A DNA stretch of 64,000 nt, taken from contig OZ025784.1 of the NCBI GenBank assembly GCA_964019425.1, positions 558,001-622,000 of the forward strand, given 5' to 3'. Positions 23,636 through 35,600 of this stretch are shown here, in pieces. Position numbers and translations under genes: made by a program. The notes under the pieces were generated by a model. That model searched no databases, was not told where the DNA came from, and saw only the letters and a program-made list of their open reading frames with translations. This stretch comes from Flectonema sp. DT1601. Lineage: Eukaryota; Euglenozoa; Diplonemea; Diplonemida; Diplonemidae. Numbering within the stretch: position 1 is the stretch's first letter; each line of letters begins with the position of its first letter.

Positions 23636-26500
23636 GTTTTACTACTGAATTAGAATTTATTTATTATTATTATTTTATTGCAAATAAAATCATCTCCTTC
23701 TAACTAAAGATTTTGCTTACAGTCCCTCATATGCATGTACTGTGCTTGGCAGAAACTATTTGTAACAAATTAAAAAAACACCAAGACAGAGAATTGAACT
23801 GGCGTTTTTTTTTTTTTTTTTTAATTATTATTATTATTTACCCGGCGGGTTGGCGGAGGCCAGGAATAAAAGATTTCGGATCTAAATATAAATAAGAAAA
23901 AAGGCAGAAAATGGAAGAATGAGAAAGGAGAAAAGAGGAAAAAAAAAAAGAAGAAAAAAATAATATAAACATTCAAACCCCTCGAGGGTACCGAACGGGT
24001 GTGTGCATATATAGGAGGAGTAGATAAATACTTTATCGACAAAAGACAGAGTGAGATTCACTCTGGAACGAGTCATTCTGTGGTATCAATGAGAATTTCA
24101 GCTCAAAACAACACTTCAAATACAAACATTGTAATTACTACCGAGATGAGTAGAGATTTAATGCCGATTTGGAATTGAAAAACCGAAAAGACGGTCATCA
24201 AGGTCGCTCAACTTAGGAGAGGGGAAAACATGAATAGTTTACTAAGGAAAACGTGTTTACAAAAAAAGGAAATGATGGCGATGACCCCAAGCTTGCTTAG
24301 GCTAACTGCTGGTTCAACGCTCGTCACTTATGGATAAATTGGAAGATATTACTTACCTGAAGAAACAAATGATTATCTGGTCCAACCACATGCATAAAAA
24401 CAAAACAGTTGTCAGATGATTCATAAAACACTACAAGGTTTGAAAAGCCTACAGCAGTTTCAGCCTTCACAAAATATTAAAACTGCAACAAGAAAAAAAC
24501 CAAACCAAAGAGAGGAAGTTTTTAATCAACTTGCTGAGCTACTACTAATTTGCCTTGCAGTTAGATGGTGCAAGAGAAAGAAGAACGAAGAAGAAGAAAA
24601 AAAAAAAAGGCTGTGAGACACCCTCTACATGCCTGTTGTTTTTCCCCTCTATTATATACTTTTTTTTTTTTTTTTTCTGGGTAGGTGAGGAGACCAAATT
24701 ATAAATAAAAATAAAAAAGCGCAATTCATCTCAGGAATTGGATACACAAAACTGAGTGGTGTGAGGCCTCATTTTTTTAGATACAAAGTAAGGAAAACTA
24801 ATAGAGATGATCTGACCCAATTCGAAAAGCCACAACTATAAGTTAGATTACGGAAGCTATGAGGCCTCAGATCAATGTGATTATTTACTTTTTGGCTAGT
24901 TTGTTAGGATGGGGAAAAAAAAAAAAAAAAAAAAGAATTCGCCTTGATCGTTAATCTAGCATAAAACTAATGCGCACGAAATCCCAAGGGGGGAGAAACT
25001 GTGAAAAGCTAAATGGGGACACGCGTGCTCTCTCTTTACGAATTATTTATGTAGTTGCAAACAACCGGCTCCAGTCTTCAAAGGGAGGAAGACACCCGAC
25101 GTAATCAGTTGCCAAAAAAAGGGTTGGAGAAAGAAAAAATAATTTATAAAAAAAACAAAAAAAAAAAAGACAAAACAAAAATACAACTCGCGGGACAGAA
25201 TAATTCGTCGCCCCCCAAATTGAAAAAAAAAAGTGCAAAAACACTCGCTTTTGTAAAAAGCAAAAAAAGAAAGAGGACAGGTGAGGGTGATAAGGCAGAT
25301 GGGAAAAAACGAAATTGTATTTATTACATTATACATACGTTTACCTTTCACAGAAGAAGGCAACAACAACAAAAAAGAAAAAGAGAAAACCAACAGATTC
25401 CAAATGATGATGCAGTTCTTCGCAGTTAAATGAAAAGTGTCACCTGAAGAAAAAAGAAAAAACACAGTTGTTTCAGTGACAAATTTGAGTCTAGAAAAAC
25501 TGCCACACGCTGCACAAGACCAATGGGCCTAACAGAGTACAAAGAGGAGGGTAATGAGCAATGAAGTATTCGCATGATTTGTTTTTTTTTTAAAAAAATA
25601 AAACCAGTTCGAATGTAACCTCAAAACTAATCAAAACAATCACTTGCAGTGAAAGAGAACTGAAAGGCTTATTTTTCGGGTCCCCCATGCAGTAAGCTAC
25701 ATACTAACATCTTAATATGATAATCTGAGGTGTTTTAAATTGGCACCAACCTCGAGAAAGAAAAAAAAACTGCTGAGGCTCATGAATTCCTCACATATAA
25801 ATTCCAAGGCGTTTTCCAATTAGAGTAATTGATTCAGTTTTTAGATTGATTTCGGGTGATTTTTTCTTTTTTTTTTTTTTTTTTTTTTTTAAAACCACAA
25901 AAAACTGTTCTGTATGAAGTTAGCGAGAAACCTTTGTATTGGGATTAGCGGTTTTCCCAGAAGAAATTTTTTAAAAAAAAAAAAAAAATTAAAGATAGAA
26001 ATTCGGTGTGAGTGTTTTGCCCACAATGGGAAAGCCCGCTGCTTGTATGCTTACTTGTTTTTTGTAGTCAGAGAGTTTTCTCTTTGGGCATGCGGGAAAA
26101 AAAATGAGAGAAACTTTTTTAATTTTTTTTTTTTTTTTTCTTTCTTCTTAAAAAATGATAGTCAACCAACGACCTTGACGACAGGTAGAGGGCAGGGAAG
26201 AACCTTTGCTCGCCAGAAATAATAATTAACAAAAAAATAAAACCTGCGAGAAATTATCTTGCTCTCCACCCTATGGGGAAAAGAAAAAAAAAAAGCTATC
26301 TGAAGGCAAGATTAAAGAAAAGTTAGCATTTTTTCACATTAGTACAGTAAAAGGGTATGATATATTCTTGTTTTCTAAATACAATAAAGTAACGATCTCG
26401 CGAACATCACAAAAAAAAATAGTAACCGGTCGTCACCAGATAAGGCGAGGGAAGACACAGGAACAATAATAAAGTCAATTAATCGAGTTATTGTCCTCTG

Positions 26501-26730
26501 TGTGCACGCAGAGTGACTGACCCCGTCTGAAGTCTTTTTACGGCGGCTCAACACCAGCAGAATGACAGACAGGGTTAACAATATATAATAGACGTTTAAC
26601 TGACAGAAGAAAAAAAGGGGAAAAAAATCAGTAGAGTGACAGTGTCCCAGGTATTCACACGCAGTGCGACTGAGGCCACCCATCCGAAGTCTTCACGGCG
26701 GCTCAACACCAACAGAATCACAGACGGGGG
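26501..26730. repeat. Two-copy diverged direct repeat
   Basis: A unit of about 75 nt occurs at 26501-26574 and again at 26652-26730. Its best conserved core is CGGCGGCTCAACACCA, followed by a CAGAAT-like block and ACAGAC. The copies differ by several substitutions and small indels. The unit does not resemble a tRNA or a known transposon end, and its origin is unknown. Confidence 0.5.
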
Positions 26731-26971
26731 AGTATCACTGTCGCAACATCAAAAGACGTCCAGTGGTGACCAGTAATAAAACAAAAAATAAATTATCATC
26801 ACACAGCATGCACACAATACGATGTGACTAAACCTTTTAACTGGAATATAAGTTATTAGATTACCTCCCAGACGAAGGGGGTGAAAGGGAAGAGAGTTCT
26901 ACGATTGATACATCCAACGTCTTCAAGGAAAATAGATTTATTTAATAACTTATCTGTGATAGGGGTGATAA

Positions 26972-26998
26972 CCGACAGTAGTCGGATGAGATCCTCAT
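26972..26998. other. Pair of adjacent small hairpins 3' of the kinase gene
   Basis: CCGAC/GTCGG (4-nt loop, 26972-26985) is followed at once by ATGAG/CTCAT (3-nt loop, 26986-26998). The pair lies 53-79 nt downstream of the stop at 27051. Each stem is short and could arise by chance; the adjacency is the notable point. Confidence 0.35.
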
Positions 26999-27050
26999 TA
27001 CCTTTTCAGGTGAGGTACAGTTAGCTGTCTTCACTAATCATTTAAACGAC

Positions 27051-29605
27051 TTATGTGTCGATAATGTATCGTTGTTCTGATATGAGAAGCTGTTGTTTTG
27101 TTGGTGGTGCGAATTGATCTGACCAGTTGTTTAGAGTGTCGAGGAATTGTTTGTCTTCATCAATAACATCTTGATCAGGTATATCATGGTCAATATTCTT
27201 ATAGTCTTGATGGACGTCATAAAAGGATGATAGCAGCTGGTGATCCCAAGTTGCCGGAAGCATTGTAGATACTAACCCGCTGGTAGTGCCAGGATGAATT
27301 TCAAAGTATTTTGTATTCTTTCCAGATGACTCTGGTACAAATGGAGGTCGGAGTTCTCTATTTCTACACGCAACCCAATCAAATCCAGCAAACCAGCTGT
27401 TGTTAAAAAACCCAGCTGCACCTAATCGATCGCCTTGATTCTTAACTAACAAAGAACAGATGATATCTTTACAAGAATCTGACAGCCGAGGAATTGTTGA
27501 AAATATTTCTCTTGAAATTTTTCTGTAAAGGATTTGTTTTATGTTGTCAATTGGTTCTTTATCATAGAAAGGATAACAACCAGTAATCATTAAGAAAAGT
27601 AACACTCCTAGTGCCCACCAGTCTACACCATACGAATAACCATTTGGTCCCTGTTTGAGCATTTCAGGAGCCATGTATGGCAGAGTCCCACACTTCGTTG
27701 TATTCGCTACGTCAGGTTCTATTGTCTTCGCAAAACCAAAGTCAGTAAGAACGACGTGACCGTCAACATCTAAAACTAGATTTTCAGCTTTCAAATCTCT
27801 GTGTAGAATACTGTGAGTGTGTAAGTGATGAACAGCAAGCGCGACTTCTGCTATGTAAAATCTCGCTCGATCTTCACCACATGGTTCTCCATTCTGAAGG
27901 TGATAAAACAACTCACCCCCTGATAAGAAATCAAATAACAAAAACAACCTCCCTCTAGTTTGAAATGCAGCATGTAACTTTACGATATACGGATGTTTGA
28001 TATTAAGTAGAAGTGATTTTTCTCGGGTCACATTTTTGATGTGACTTTCCTTCTGCAACGCGGCTTTTTGAAGAATCTTACAGGCGTATATCGAGCCAGT
28101 GAGCTTCTCCCGAACCTGTTTTGGGTGTTTTTTATTGTTTTTTTTTTTTTCTTCGATTCTAGAAAGGTATAGCAATACCATTAACAACTGTAAAAAGATA
28201 AAGTACGATACCTTACAAACTCTTCCAAAGCTACCCTTTCCAAGGACATCCAAAAAGTCGAAGTCGCTGGGTAGATATTTAGTATCTTCAAGCGACTCTC
28301 CTTCTACTTCGATTTCGAGATGCCCGGCGCTGACTACCTGGTTTGCGGGTACCAACATTCCGTAATTAGCTTTGCAAGAAAAGTATTGATATCCATTTAC
28401 CATTCCATTGTGCTTGCCAACTGGTTCAATTAGTTCTACTCCAACCCAAAGACCGTCCTGGTGTTGTTTGTTTGTGTTAGATGTTATTACTTTATAAAAC
28501 AATGAGAGGAAAAATGAAAAAGTTTATACCCTGTGATGCGTCTCTTGTCCTGACCGAGCCTTTGTCCCCAGTTGTCCAACCCATTGACAGGTACCAGCGA
28601 CGTAGTCACCCTTTTCTTTAACCCAAACTCTAATTCTGCATCCTTGAAGCAGATCAGATCTAATTAGAGAGAATCTATTGCATGCTCTCCTTAGCTGTTT
28701 TGGTTATGTTCAATTGACATTATAAAACTGTTTATATGATAATGATTAAAAACACAAACCTGACAAAACCATTCTTCTTTCGTATTGTCTCCATCTGCTA
28801 TGAAGTAATAAGGATAATCATGTTCTTGAGTGTGTAGTGCGAATGAGAACGGCGCAGGACTCGGTAGAATATCATAAGAGGGGTCCGTGTCTATTAACTG
28901 ACAAGTAGCAAGATCAATCAACCCGATTGGTTTATCATCATTCTTACTACGATAGTAATAAACGTATTGTGATCGGAGTTCAATCCAACGTTTGCGGAAG
29001 CAACCAAGACTGTGATCAGAGACGCGAGAAGGTGGTTTCCAATTCAAACAAGAATACTGCGACATTAACAAATATCCCGACGTTGGACTATCATTTGCCG
29101 TCAAGTGTGATTTTAGTGTTTTGATTGCTTTTACTTTTTTCGTGTTTCTGTTACTGGCGAGTGCCTCATCCTTTGCTTGTCTGAGTGTCTCACCACAGGC
29201 AGTGCATATCTCGTTGAATGACGCTGCTAAGTTCATGGTCAGAGATTTCCATGCTTCAATCACAGCTGGGTCAGATAGCTGTAAAACTAATACCACAGAT
29301 GATATAAAGCTCTGTGTTAACATTGAGACATGTTTCTTATTAACACCTAAGTGTGCATGTTGTACTGCAATCTTTTGTATGTTTGTAGTAGTTGGAGGGT
29401 GTAGCTCCCACTCAACTATTGTAAGAAGCATCTTTCTCTTATTTGCTTTGGTACTGTGAGCGAAGATATGCCGCACGGTTTCATCTTTTCCTAGCAGATC
29501 TTTGTAAAAGGTTTTACAAAACAATTCTATTCCATCAAACCCCTTCCAGCTCTCCTCGGCAAGCAGCCGTTCTTCACGGAGGTCCTTTGCTGCGGAGATT
29601 CCCAT
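27051..29605 (-). CDS. Globin-PH-CAP-Gly-AGC kinase fusion protein
   Basis: Four exons (29605-28760, 28694-28530, 28457-28212, 28115-27051) join in phase 0 to 773 residues. Residues 1-150 form a globin: VQHAHLGV places a probable proximal His at 83, while the distal position appears to be Lys or Asn, not His or Gln. Residues about 183-293 are a PH domain with the closing Trp in EEWFCQ. Residues about 300-378 are a CAP-Gly domain with LWVGVEL and GKHNGMVNGYQYF, the microtubule and EB/tubulin tail-binding signature. Residues about 400-660 are a kinase with GKGSFGRV, ACK (Lys432), HRD (524-526), DFG (544-546), TTKCGT in the activation loop and APE (568-570), so it looks active. The AGC-like tail ends at 773. 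CAP-Gly is itself split across an intron, so the fusion does not depend on a loose linker. A gas- or redox-sensing kinase on microtubules or membranes is an inference. Confidence 0.92.
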
Positions 29606-30006
29606 TCTGGATGGGGAAAAATAGTGTTTGACATAACAACTGTAAACAAAATTTCACTTATACAGGTCAGCTGTTACACGTGATCACCGTGCCTGCCTAA
29701 AATACAAGCAAATACTTCAGTAATTAGGATGATCGAATAATACAAACAAAAAAAAAAAATAATAATAATAATAAATAATAATAAATAATTAACATCACAA
29801 CTGATGTTCAAAAGGAGAAACAGAACAAACTCCGAAACATAAAAAAAATGAAATGGCAGCAATTGAAGATCACTACTCACTTCTGACTTTTCGGTCAGCA
29901 GCAGTCTTTCTCAAAATAAACAACGAGTGACAACATCTGGTTGAAACGGCTATCTGATACACCTTATGAATAGGGAAGTACCTCTTACCCACAGTCTGTG
30001 AATTAC
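29606..30006. other. Intergenic region
   Basis: Non-coding and A-rich, with an ATT/AAT run near 29755-29790. CCATCCAG ends 1 nt before the kinase ATG and is a likely splice acceptor. A weak CTGAC/GTCAG stem lies at 29883-29898. Confidence 0.5.
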
Positions 30007-32154
30007 TTAGTAACTCTCGGGCTTACTGTTGAAGCTCTTCCCGTCTACTAAAGCACCCCGTCTGTGCATTGGAGTTCCTTGACTGGGTGCTCTCATCTTT
30101 CGAGTTGTCCCGTAGAGTGGAGTACCAGCAGTGGCGTATAACGGTGTGCTTATCTTGCTATGTTTCCGTGAGCGGGCAGGTTGGGATGTCGGAGAATCCT
30201 TTTCAGCGGCTTTACTGCGGGCACGTTGAGCAACTTGCTTAGCCGCCACCATCATAGAAAACGACATCTTACCACCTTGAGCAGCAGGTGAAGGAGAAGG
30301 AGATAATGATGTTGTTGGCGCTAGAGCAAAAGGTTGCTTTTGAAGAGTAAACCAAAGCCTCAATGGAACATCTGTTCCAAAAAACTTTTCATGAACAAAT
30401 GCCAGAGACCTGATAGGACGTGCGCTGTAAGGATATTCAGGAATTCCCTTCGCCGCTTTATTTTCTCTTCCCTTACCAAGTCTTGGTGAGAACAATGTTG
30501 ATAATGGTTCCGCTGTGTCGTTGTGATCAAGCCAGTCATTCAGAGCTTTGTCGTCAGCTTGAGTTACCTTAAGGAAATATTCAACAGCGTTAAGTTCGAT
30601 TCCCTGTGTGTGCCCCATTTTAGTACATGCTTTCTTTATTAAAGTCTTAATCTCAGCTGTGTCTGTGATGACAATGACGGTGGTGTAGTCGATGCCGTTT
30701 GCAGCGTTCATTCGAATTGAGACGGTGGCCTGGCGGGGATCCTGTTCGCTCATTTCTTCTACAGTCGGAGATCCGTCTTCCCAGGTGTGTTCAGGAGCAT
30801 CACCATGGTCTCTCTGTCTCTCTGTGTTTATGGAAGCAATGCATTCCAGTTCCTGTTATTGTTTATTATATTTTAGAACTACTCTGTGTCAACAAGGACT
30901 TGATGCTTGTAGGGAACACACACCTCAATTAATATTTTAACTCTGCTGTTGAACTCATCGTCTTGCAGAGGGCCACAAGACAGAGTTGCCGCATCCGTTG
31001 CAGCCTTTGCTTCTCTCAGTATCTGTTTTGGTTTGGTTTGTTTTAGTTTTGTTTGGTTTGGTTTGTTTTTTGTCCCCAAAGTGGGGAATGACAACCGAAT
31101 AAGAAGGAACCCACACCTTCAGCTCAGCATCTTGACTTTCACGGAGTGATTTCTCAGTTTTAAATGCCGACTGGACATCTCTGCGTTTTCCCTTTTGCTT
31201 CTCATAAAATGAAACGCACTTGTCTCGAACAGAGTCTAGTAGTGTTTGTGCCTCAAGTCGCTGTTTCTTTTCACGACGGAGATCTTTTTTGAGGAGTCGA
31301 GTGCGCGCTACTAATTTCTGAGTTGGCTCCGTGACACCAGTGTTCACTGAAGTTAAGTCGCTCACATCACGCGATAGTTCCAAGTTTTCTTGAGAAAGGA
31401 CTTCTATTTCTTGTCGAAGTTGTTGAAGAGTAGAATCATCAACTTCTGTTCTACCAACAGGTGTGCGAGGAGTTGTTGAGGACTGTGGTGGTAATAACTC
31501 AATACTACTCTCTTCCTGTACTGCTTTCACTAATACTTGTAATCCAAATAAACCTTCTGGGATTCCTATATTGTGATCACTTGGGTGAGCGGTAGGTGTT
31601 CGTACTAACTCTGTTTGAGTTTGTAGTTCCTTTTTCAACACACTGATAACGGATTCAAGTTCTTCTGATCTCTTTTTCTCAGCTTCGATTTGAGGGAGTC
31701 GCGCGGCTGCTAGATTTTCTGTCGCAGTCAGTTCTCCTTTTAAACGAGTGATTTCATCGTCTAATTTATCGATTGATTTATTTTTATTATCGCGGACTGA
31801 ATTTGCTTTCAGAAGTTTTGGTATTACGAATAACGCACCAGCGCGCTCTAACCATTTCATTTCGTACCAGACTTCTCCAATGATCTCCATCGCCTTTTCG
31901 ATTACTTCATCGGGTTGTGTTGAAACCATCTGTTTTGCCTTTTGTTCTCGTCCGTTCTTTCCCATGTTCTCACGAACTTCATTAGCCAGCGCGGTTCTAT
32001 CTCTTCTTAAGATTTCTACTTCTTTTGCGTAGCTGCGAAGTTGTTTTACCATAGCTTCCATCACAGACATTTCTCCTTCACTCTTTAAAGAAGATGCTTC
32101 GTCTGTAGCATTAACTCTCCTTCGGCAGACATCTGCAACCTCCACAGCCGTCAT
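30007..32154 (-). CDS. Coiled-coil protein with C-terminal ubiquitin-like or RA-like region
   Basis: Three exons (32154-31117, 31022-30924, 30852-30007) give 660 residues. The start is the ATG at 32154, with a TTTCTTTCAG acceptor-like site 16 nt upstream. Residues 20-400 are mostly heptad coiled coil, interrupted by a Pro/Ser/Thr patch. Residues about 430-540 look globular: ATVSIRMNAANGIDYTTVIV, then a predicted helix (EIKTLIKKACTKMG), ELNAVEYFLKV and LRLWFTLQKQPF. This beta-beta-helix-beta pattern suits a Ras-association or FERM-F1 type ubiquitin-like fold; the call is tentative. The C-terminus is basic and disordered. Possible partners are small GTPases or cytoskeletal proteins. Confidence 0.72.
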
Positions 32155-32648
32155 CACATTATTTAGTGTTCTGAAAGAAGTGATTTTCGTAAATTAAATT
32201 AAATTTGATTTTTTTTTTTTTTTTAAATGAACAGCAGCGTTCTGTTGAGTGATCAACTGATGAAAGCGTTCAGTAGTTTCTAATCACAAATAATACAATA
32301 AAATAATATATTCTACAGTTAGTATGAATGGCTCAAAGACATGACTTCGCAATGCGAGACCAAAGGGGTCGCTGCTCCCCAAGGCACATCAAAGTGTCCG
32401 GCTGCATGTTCGTGTTACAAGCTGAAACACAATGAATGATCCCGCAGTCACCCTCACCAAAAGCCGTGAGAGGATATCTAAAAAATTAAAAAAGGGGAAA
32501 AAAAAAAACCCACACATTGTAATTAAGAGTGTGAGTTTTTGTACAACAGGTAAGAAAATAAAACATAAAAAAAGAAAGAAAAAAATATCTTCCCCTAGTC
32601 GATACATTTTGTTTATTCTAACAACCCATCACTACAAAAAAAAGTTTT
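32155..32648. other. AT-rich intergenic region
   Basis: No coding sequence is supported. T runs occur near 32210-32224 and A runs near 32480-32510 and 32565-32585. The 3' flank of the gene ending at 32649 is A/T-rich with no strong stem. Confidence 0.5.
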
Positions 32649-35600
32649 TTATCTGAATCTAAAGCCCTGTGGGCCCTGCGGTTTTGATAACCTGCTGCTG
32701 GGTTTCTGTCCTGGTTTAGCAGCTGATTTCTTAGCCTTCAGGGAATTGTCTTCGGTGTTAGGTGATTTTTTATTTTTATTAATATGTGAAGGATGAACCT
32801 GAGAAGTTGGAGTTGTCGGAAAGGTTCGGAGGGTGGCTGAAGAAGAACTTGCAGTTCGCTTGAGTCGAGACCCAGGTGTCGCTCCAGCGACTTTATTATT
32901 AACATCGTGCGAAGATAACGCAGACGGTTTGATCGCAAGTAGTTCACGAGATCGAGGTGGTGATATTTTTGGTGGAGACATTCCTATCAAAGAACTCCCC
33001 ACAGCCTTTGCTGTTAAGTGATTACTATATTCGACGTACCACTGTTTTGCTGATCTTACAAAAGCAGCTACAACGTTACTGTCCCACTGCTCTGATGCGG
33101 GGGTGATGTATGGGGTGCAAAACCTTCCTTCTATCTCACAATATTTACCAGCGAATTCATCATTTATTTTATATATCTCTCTCAAACCTGCACCACCACC
33201 ACCTTTTGAATCCTGAAGAGTGGAATGCAAGTCTTGAATTTCATTATTGAGCCTCTGAACTCTGTTAACCTCGTCTTCGAGTGCTGCTCGGAGCTGAATC
33301 ACTTCTGATTTGGAGGTCCCGCCTGAACGCATTAGTTGATCTTTTGTCTGAGCGTTAGAACGCAACCTTTGAACTTCACTTGTCAGCTCAGTGAGAGCCT
33401 TCTCTGCCATCGTAGCATGTTCGGGTGTGACGTTTGATTTCTGTGTAGGTTTCGTGTGTTTATTATTCCCACACAACAACGACTCATAATAAACACAAAA
33501 TTCAACAAACCTGAAGCTCGTTAAGCTGCATTTGCAACTGTCTAATAGCCGCGTCTTTTGCTACCAAATCCTGCTTTAGAACTTCCAACATAATGTTGTG
33601 GTCCTTCTGGACATCACTCTTTGATTCAGATGATGCTGATGTTGCTTTTAGTTGATCCTGTTTGATAGTATTGAGAGATGTGATCTGGTTTATTAATAGT
33701 GAAGACTTGTAATAAATAAATACCTCAAGTAGTTCTATCCTTCTCGTTGCAATTACTAATTGCGAGTGTTCCTCATCTTCGGTCTTGCAGGAGAGAGAGG
33801 ACTGCGCAGCAGTCAATTCATTTTCTAAATGTATTCTTTTCAAGTCAGTCGATTGCAATTGCGACGCTGCAGCGAGAGAGCGTTCGATTGCCTGCTTGAG
33901 TTCCAGTCGTAGTCGTTCACACTGTTTGGGTGTTTGTTTGTTTGTTTGTTTGTTTGTTTGTTTGTTTGTTTGTTTGTTTGTTTGTTTGTTTGTTTGTTTG
34001 TTTGTTTGTTTGTTTGTTTGTTTGTTTGTTTGTTTGTTTGTTTGTTTGTTTGTTTGTTTGTTTGTTTGTTTGTTTGTTTGTTTGTTTGTTTGTTTGTTTG
34101 TTTGTTTGTTTGTTTGTTTGTTTGTTTGTTTGTTTGTTTGTTTGTTTGTTTGTTTGTTTGTTTGTTTGTTTGTTTGTTTGTTTGTTTGTTTGTTTGTTTG
34201 TTTGTTTGTTTGTTTGTTTGTTTGTTTGTTTGTTTGTTTGTTTGTTTGTTTGTTTGTTTGTTTGTTTGTTTGTTTGTTTGTTTGTTTGTTTGTTTGTTTG
34301 TTTGTTTGTTTGTTTGTTTGTTTGTTTGTTTGTTTGTTTGTTTTGTTGTTCATTTCTAAAAAATATCTAAAAGAGTAATGAATACCTCAGTGTCTTTGTC
34401 GGTTAGGCGATCGTCCTTTTCAGAAAGTGCTTTTCGGAGGGAGTCGATCTGGAGCTGATTTCGTTTGTTTTCAGACTGAACACCATGAACTTCGAGATTA
34501 CGAACCTCACCTTCTCCTTTTGATGCTATCAGAGATGTCTTAGTTGTCGAGAGTTTGTCTTCAACTCGAAGTAATTTGGAAGTTGTCTCCGCGATGGTGG
34601 TGTCTTTCTCTTTTAACTTTGCGTAACAGAGAGACAACTCTTGTTCTAAAGTATCAATTTTCCCCTCCGCAATCCTTCCCTGTTCTCTTAAGTGTTGTTT
34701 AGCCGTTGCAAGCTCATTCTTAATATTAAGAAGTTCCTGTGAGTGAGTCGTCTCCTTTGAAACTAATTCCTCACGCAAGACTCGAACTTGACTGATTGTC
34801 TCTTCTAAAGCAACATGAAGGTGTCGAACATCAACAGATTTTTCATCCATGCGGCTGCTGAGTTCGCGAAGAAGCTGCTCCTTAGCTTCTGTGGCAGCTT
34901 TTATTTCAGATTGAGCGCTTTTGTATCGATCAAGTTGCGTATCTTTATCAGACAGCTCCATTTCTTTGTTTTGTAATTCTGAGCTCAGTTGTCTTTGTAA
35001 GTCTTCTCTATGCATCGCCAGCTGTGAATTTTCACTTTTAGCGAGCTTGAGATGCATTTCTAGTGATTCCATTGTTCTACACTTTTCAACTAATTCTGAG
35101 TTAGCATTAGACAGCATGGTCTTGGCGCTTTGGTGGGCTACTTTTGACGATTCTAAATTCTCTTTTAGAGTGATAATGTCACACTCAAGTCTGTGTTGAA
35201 TGGCTGAAGCTTGCATTGAGACTGTTGTCGTTGCTGTTGTTGCCGAATCTTTTTGTGATGCGAGTTGTTCTTCGAGATTTACTAATTCATCTTTGAAACT
35301 TTGCTCACGGAAAGCAGCTGCGCTGCTATCCATCAGTCGAAGGAATGACAAGTCAAGTAGAGAGAATCGAAGATTCTCTTCTTGTGATAATGCCGTTCTA
35401 CTTATGTGTTCTTGAGCTAATAGAGAACTCATTTCACTGCACAACAAAACTTCTCCATGCGCTGCCGAAGTGTTTCTGAGTAGTATTTGCTCATCATTTG
35501 TTTGCAAAAATCGTTTTTCAAGGGAATCGAACTGAGCAGATCTTTGCTGACATTCAAGACGAAGATGGGAAATTGATGCTTCTGACTGAATGGTATTTTG

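Larger units (their letters stand above)
23636..27050. other. 3.4-kb gene-poor spacer
   Basis: This is the largest gap in the window. It contains T and A runs (near 23805, 24660, 24915, 25870, 26125) and scattered short frames made of lysine, asparagine or phenylalanine runs, none with coding character or credible splice partners. Two features stand out: a diverged direct repeat at 26501-26730 and paired hairpins at 26972-26998. A non-coding RNA gene here cannot be excluded. Confidence 0.55.

Noticed and set aside
29606-29660. Upstream CAG sites taken as proof of trans-splicing
   Set aside because: CAG within 16 nt of the ATG occurs before about 7 of 15 starts, while about 3 would be expected by chance. 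This is suggestive only, so no spliced-leader sites were annotated.
33785-34378. Plus-strand open frames of CLFV repeats
   Set aside because: These are translations of the intronic TTTG microsatellite; a 4-nt repeat without stops is open in every frame.
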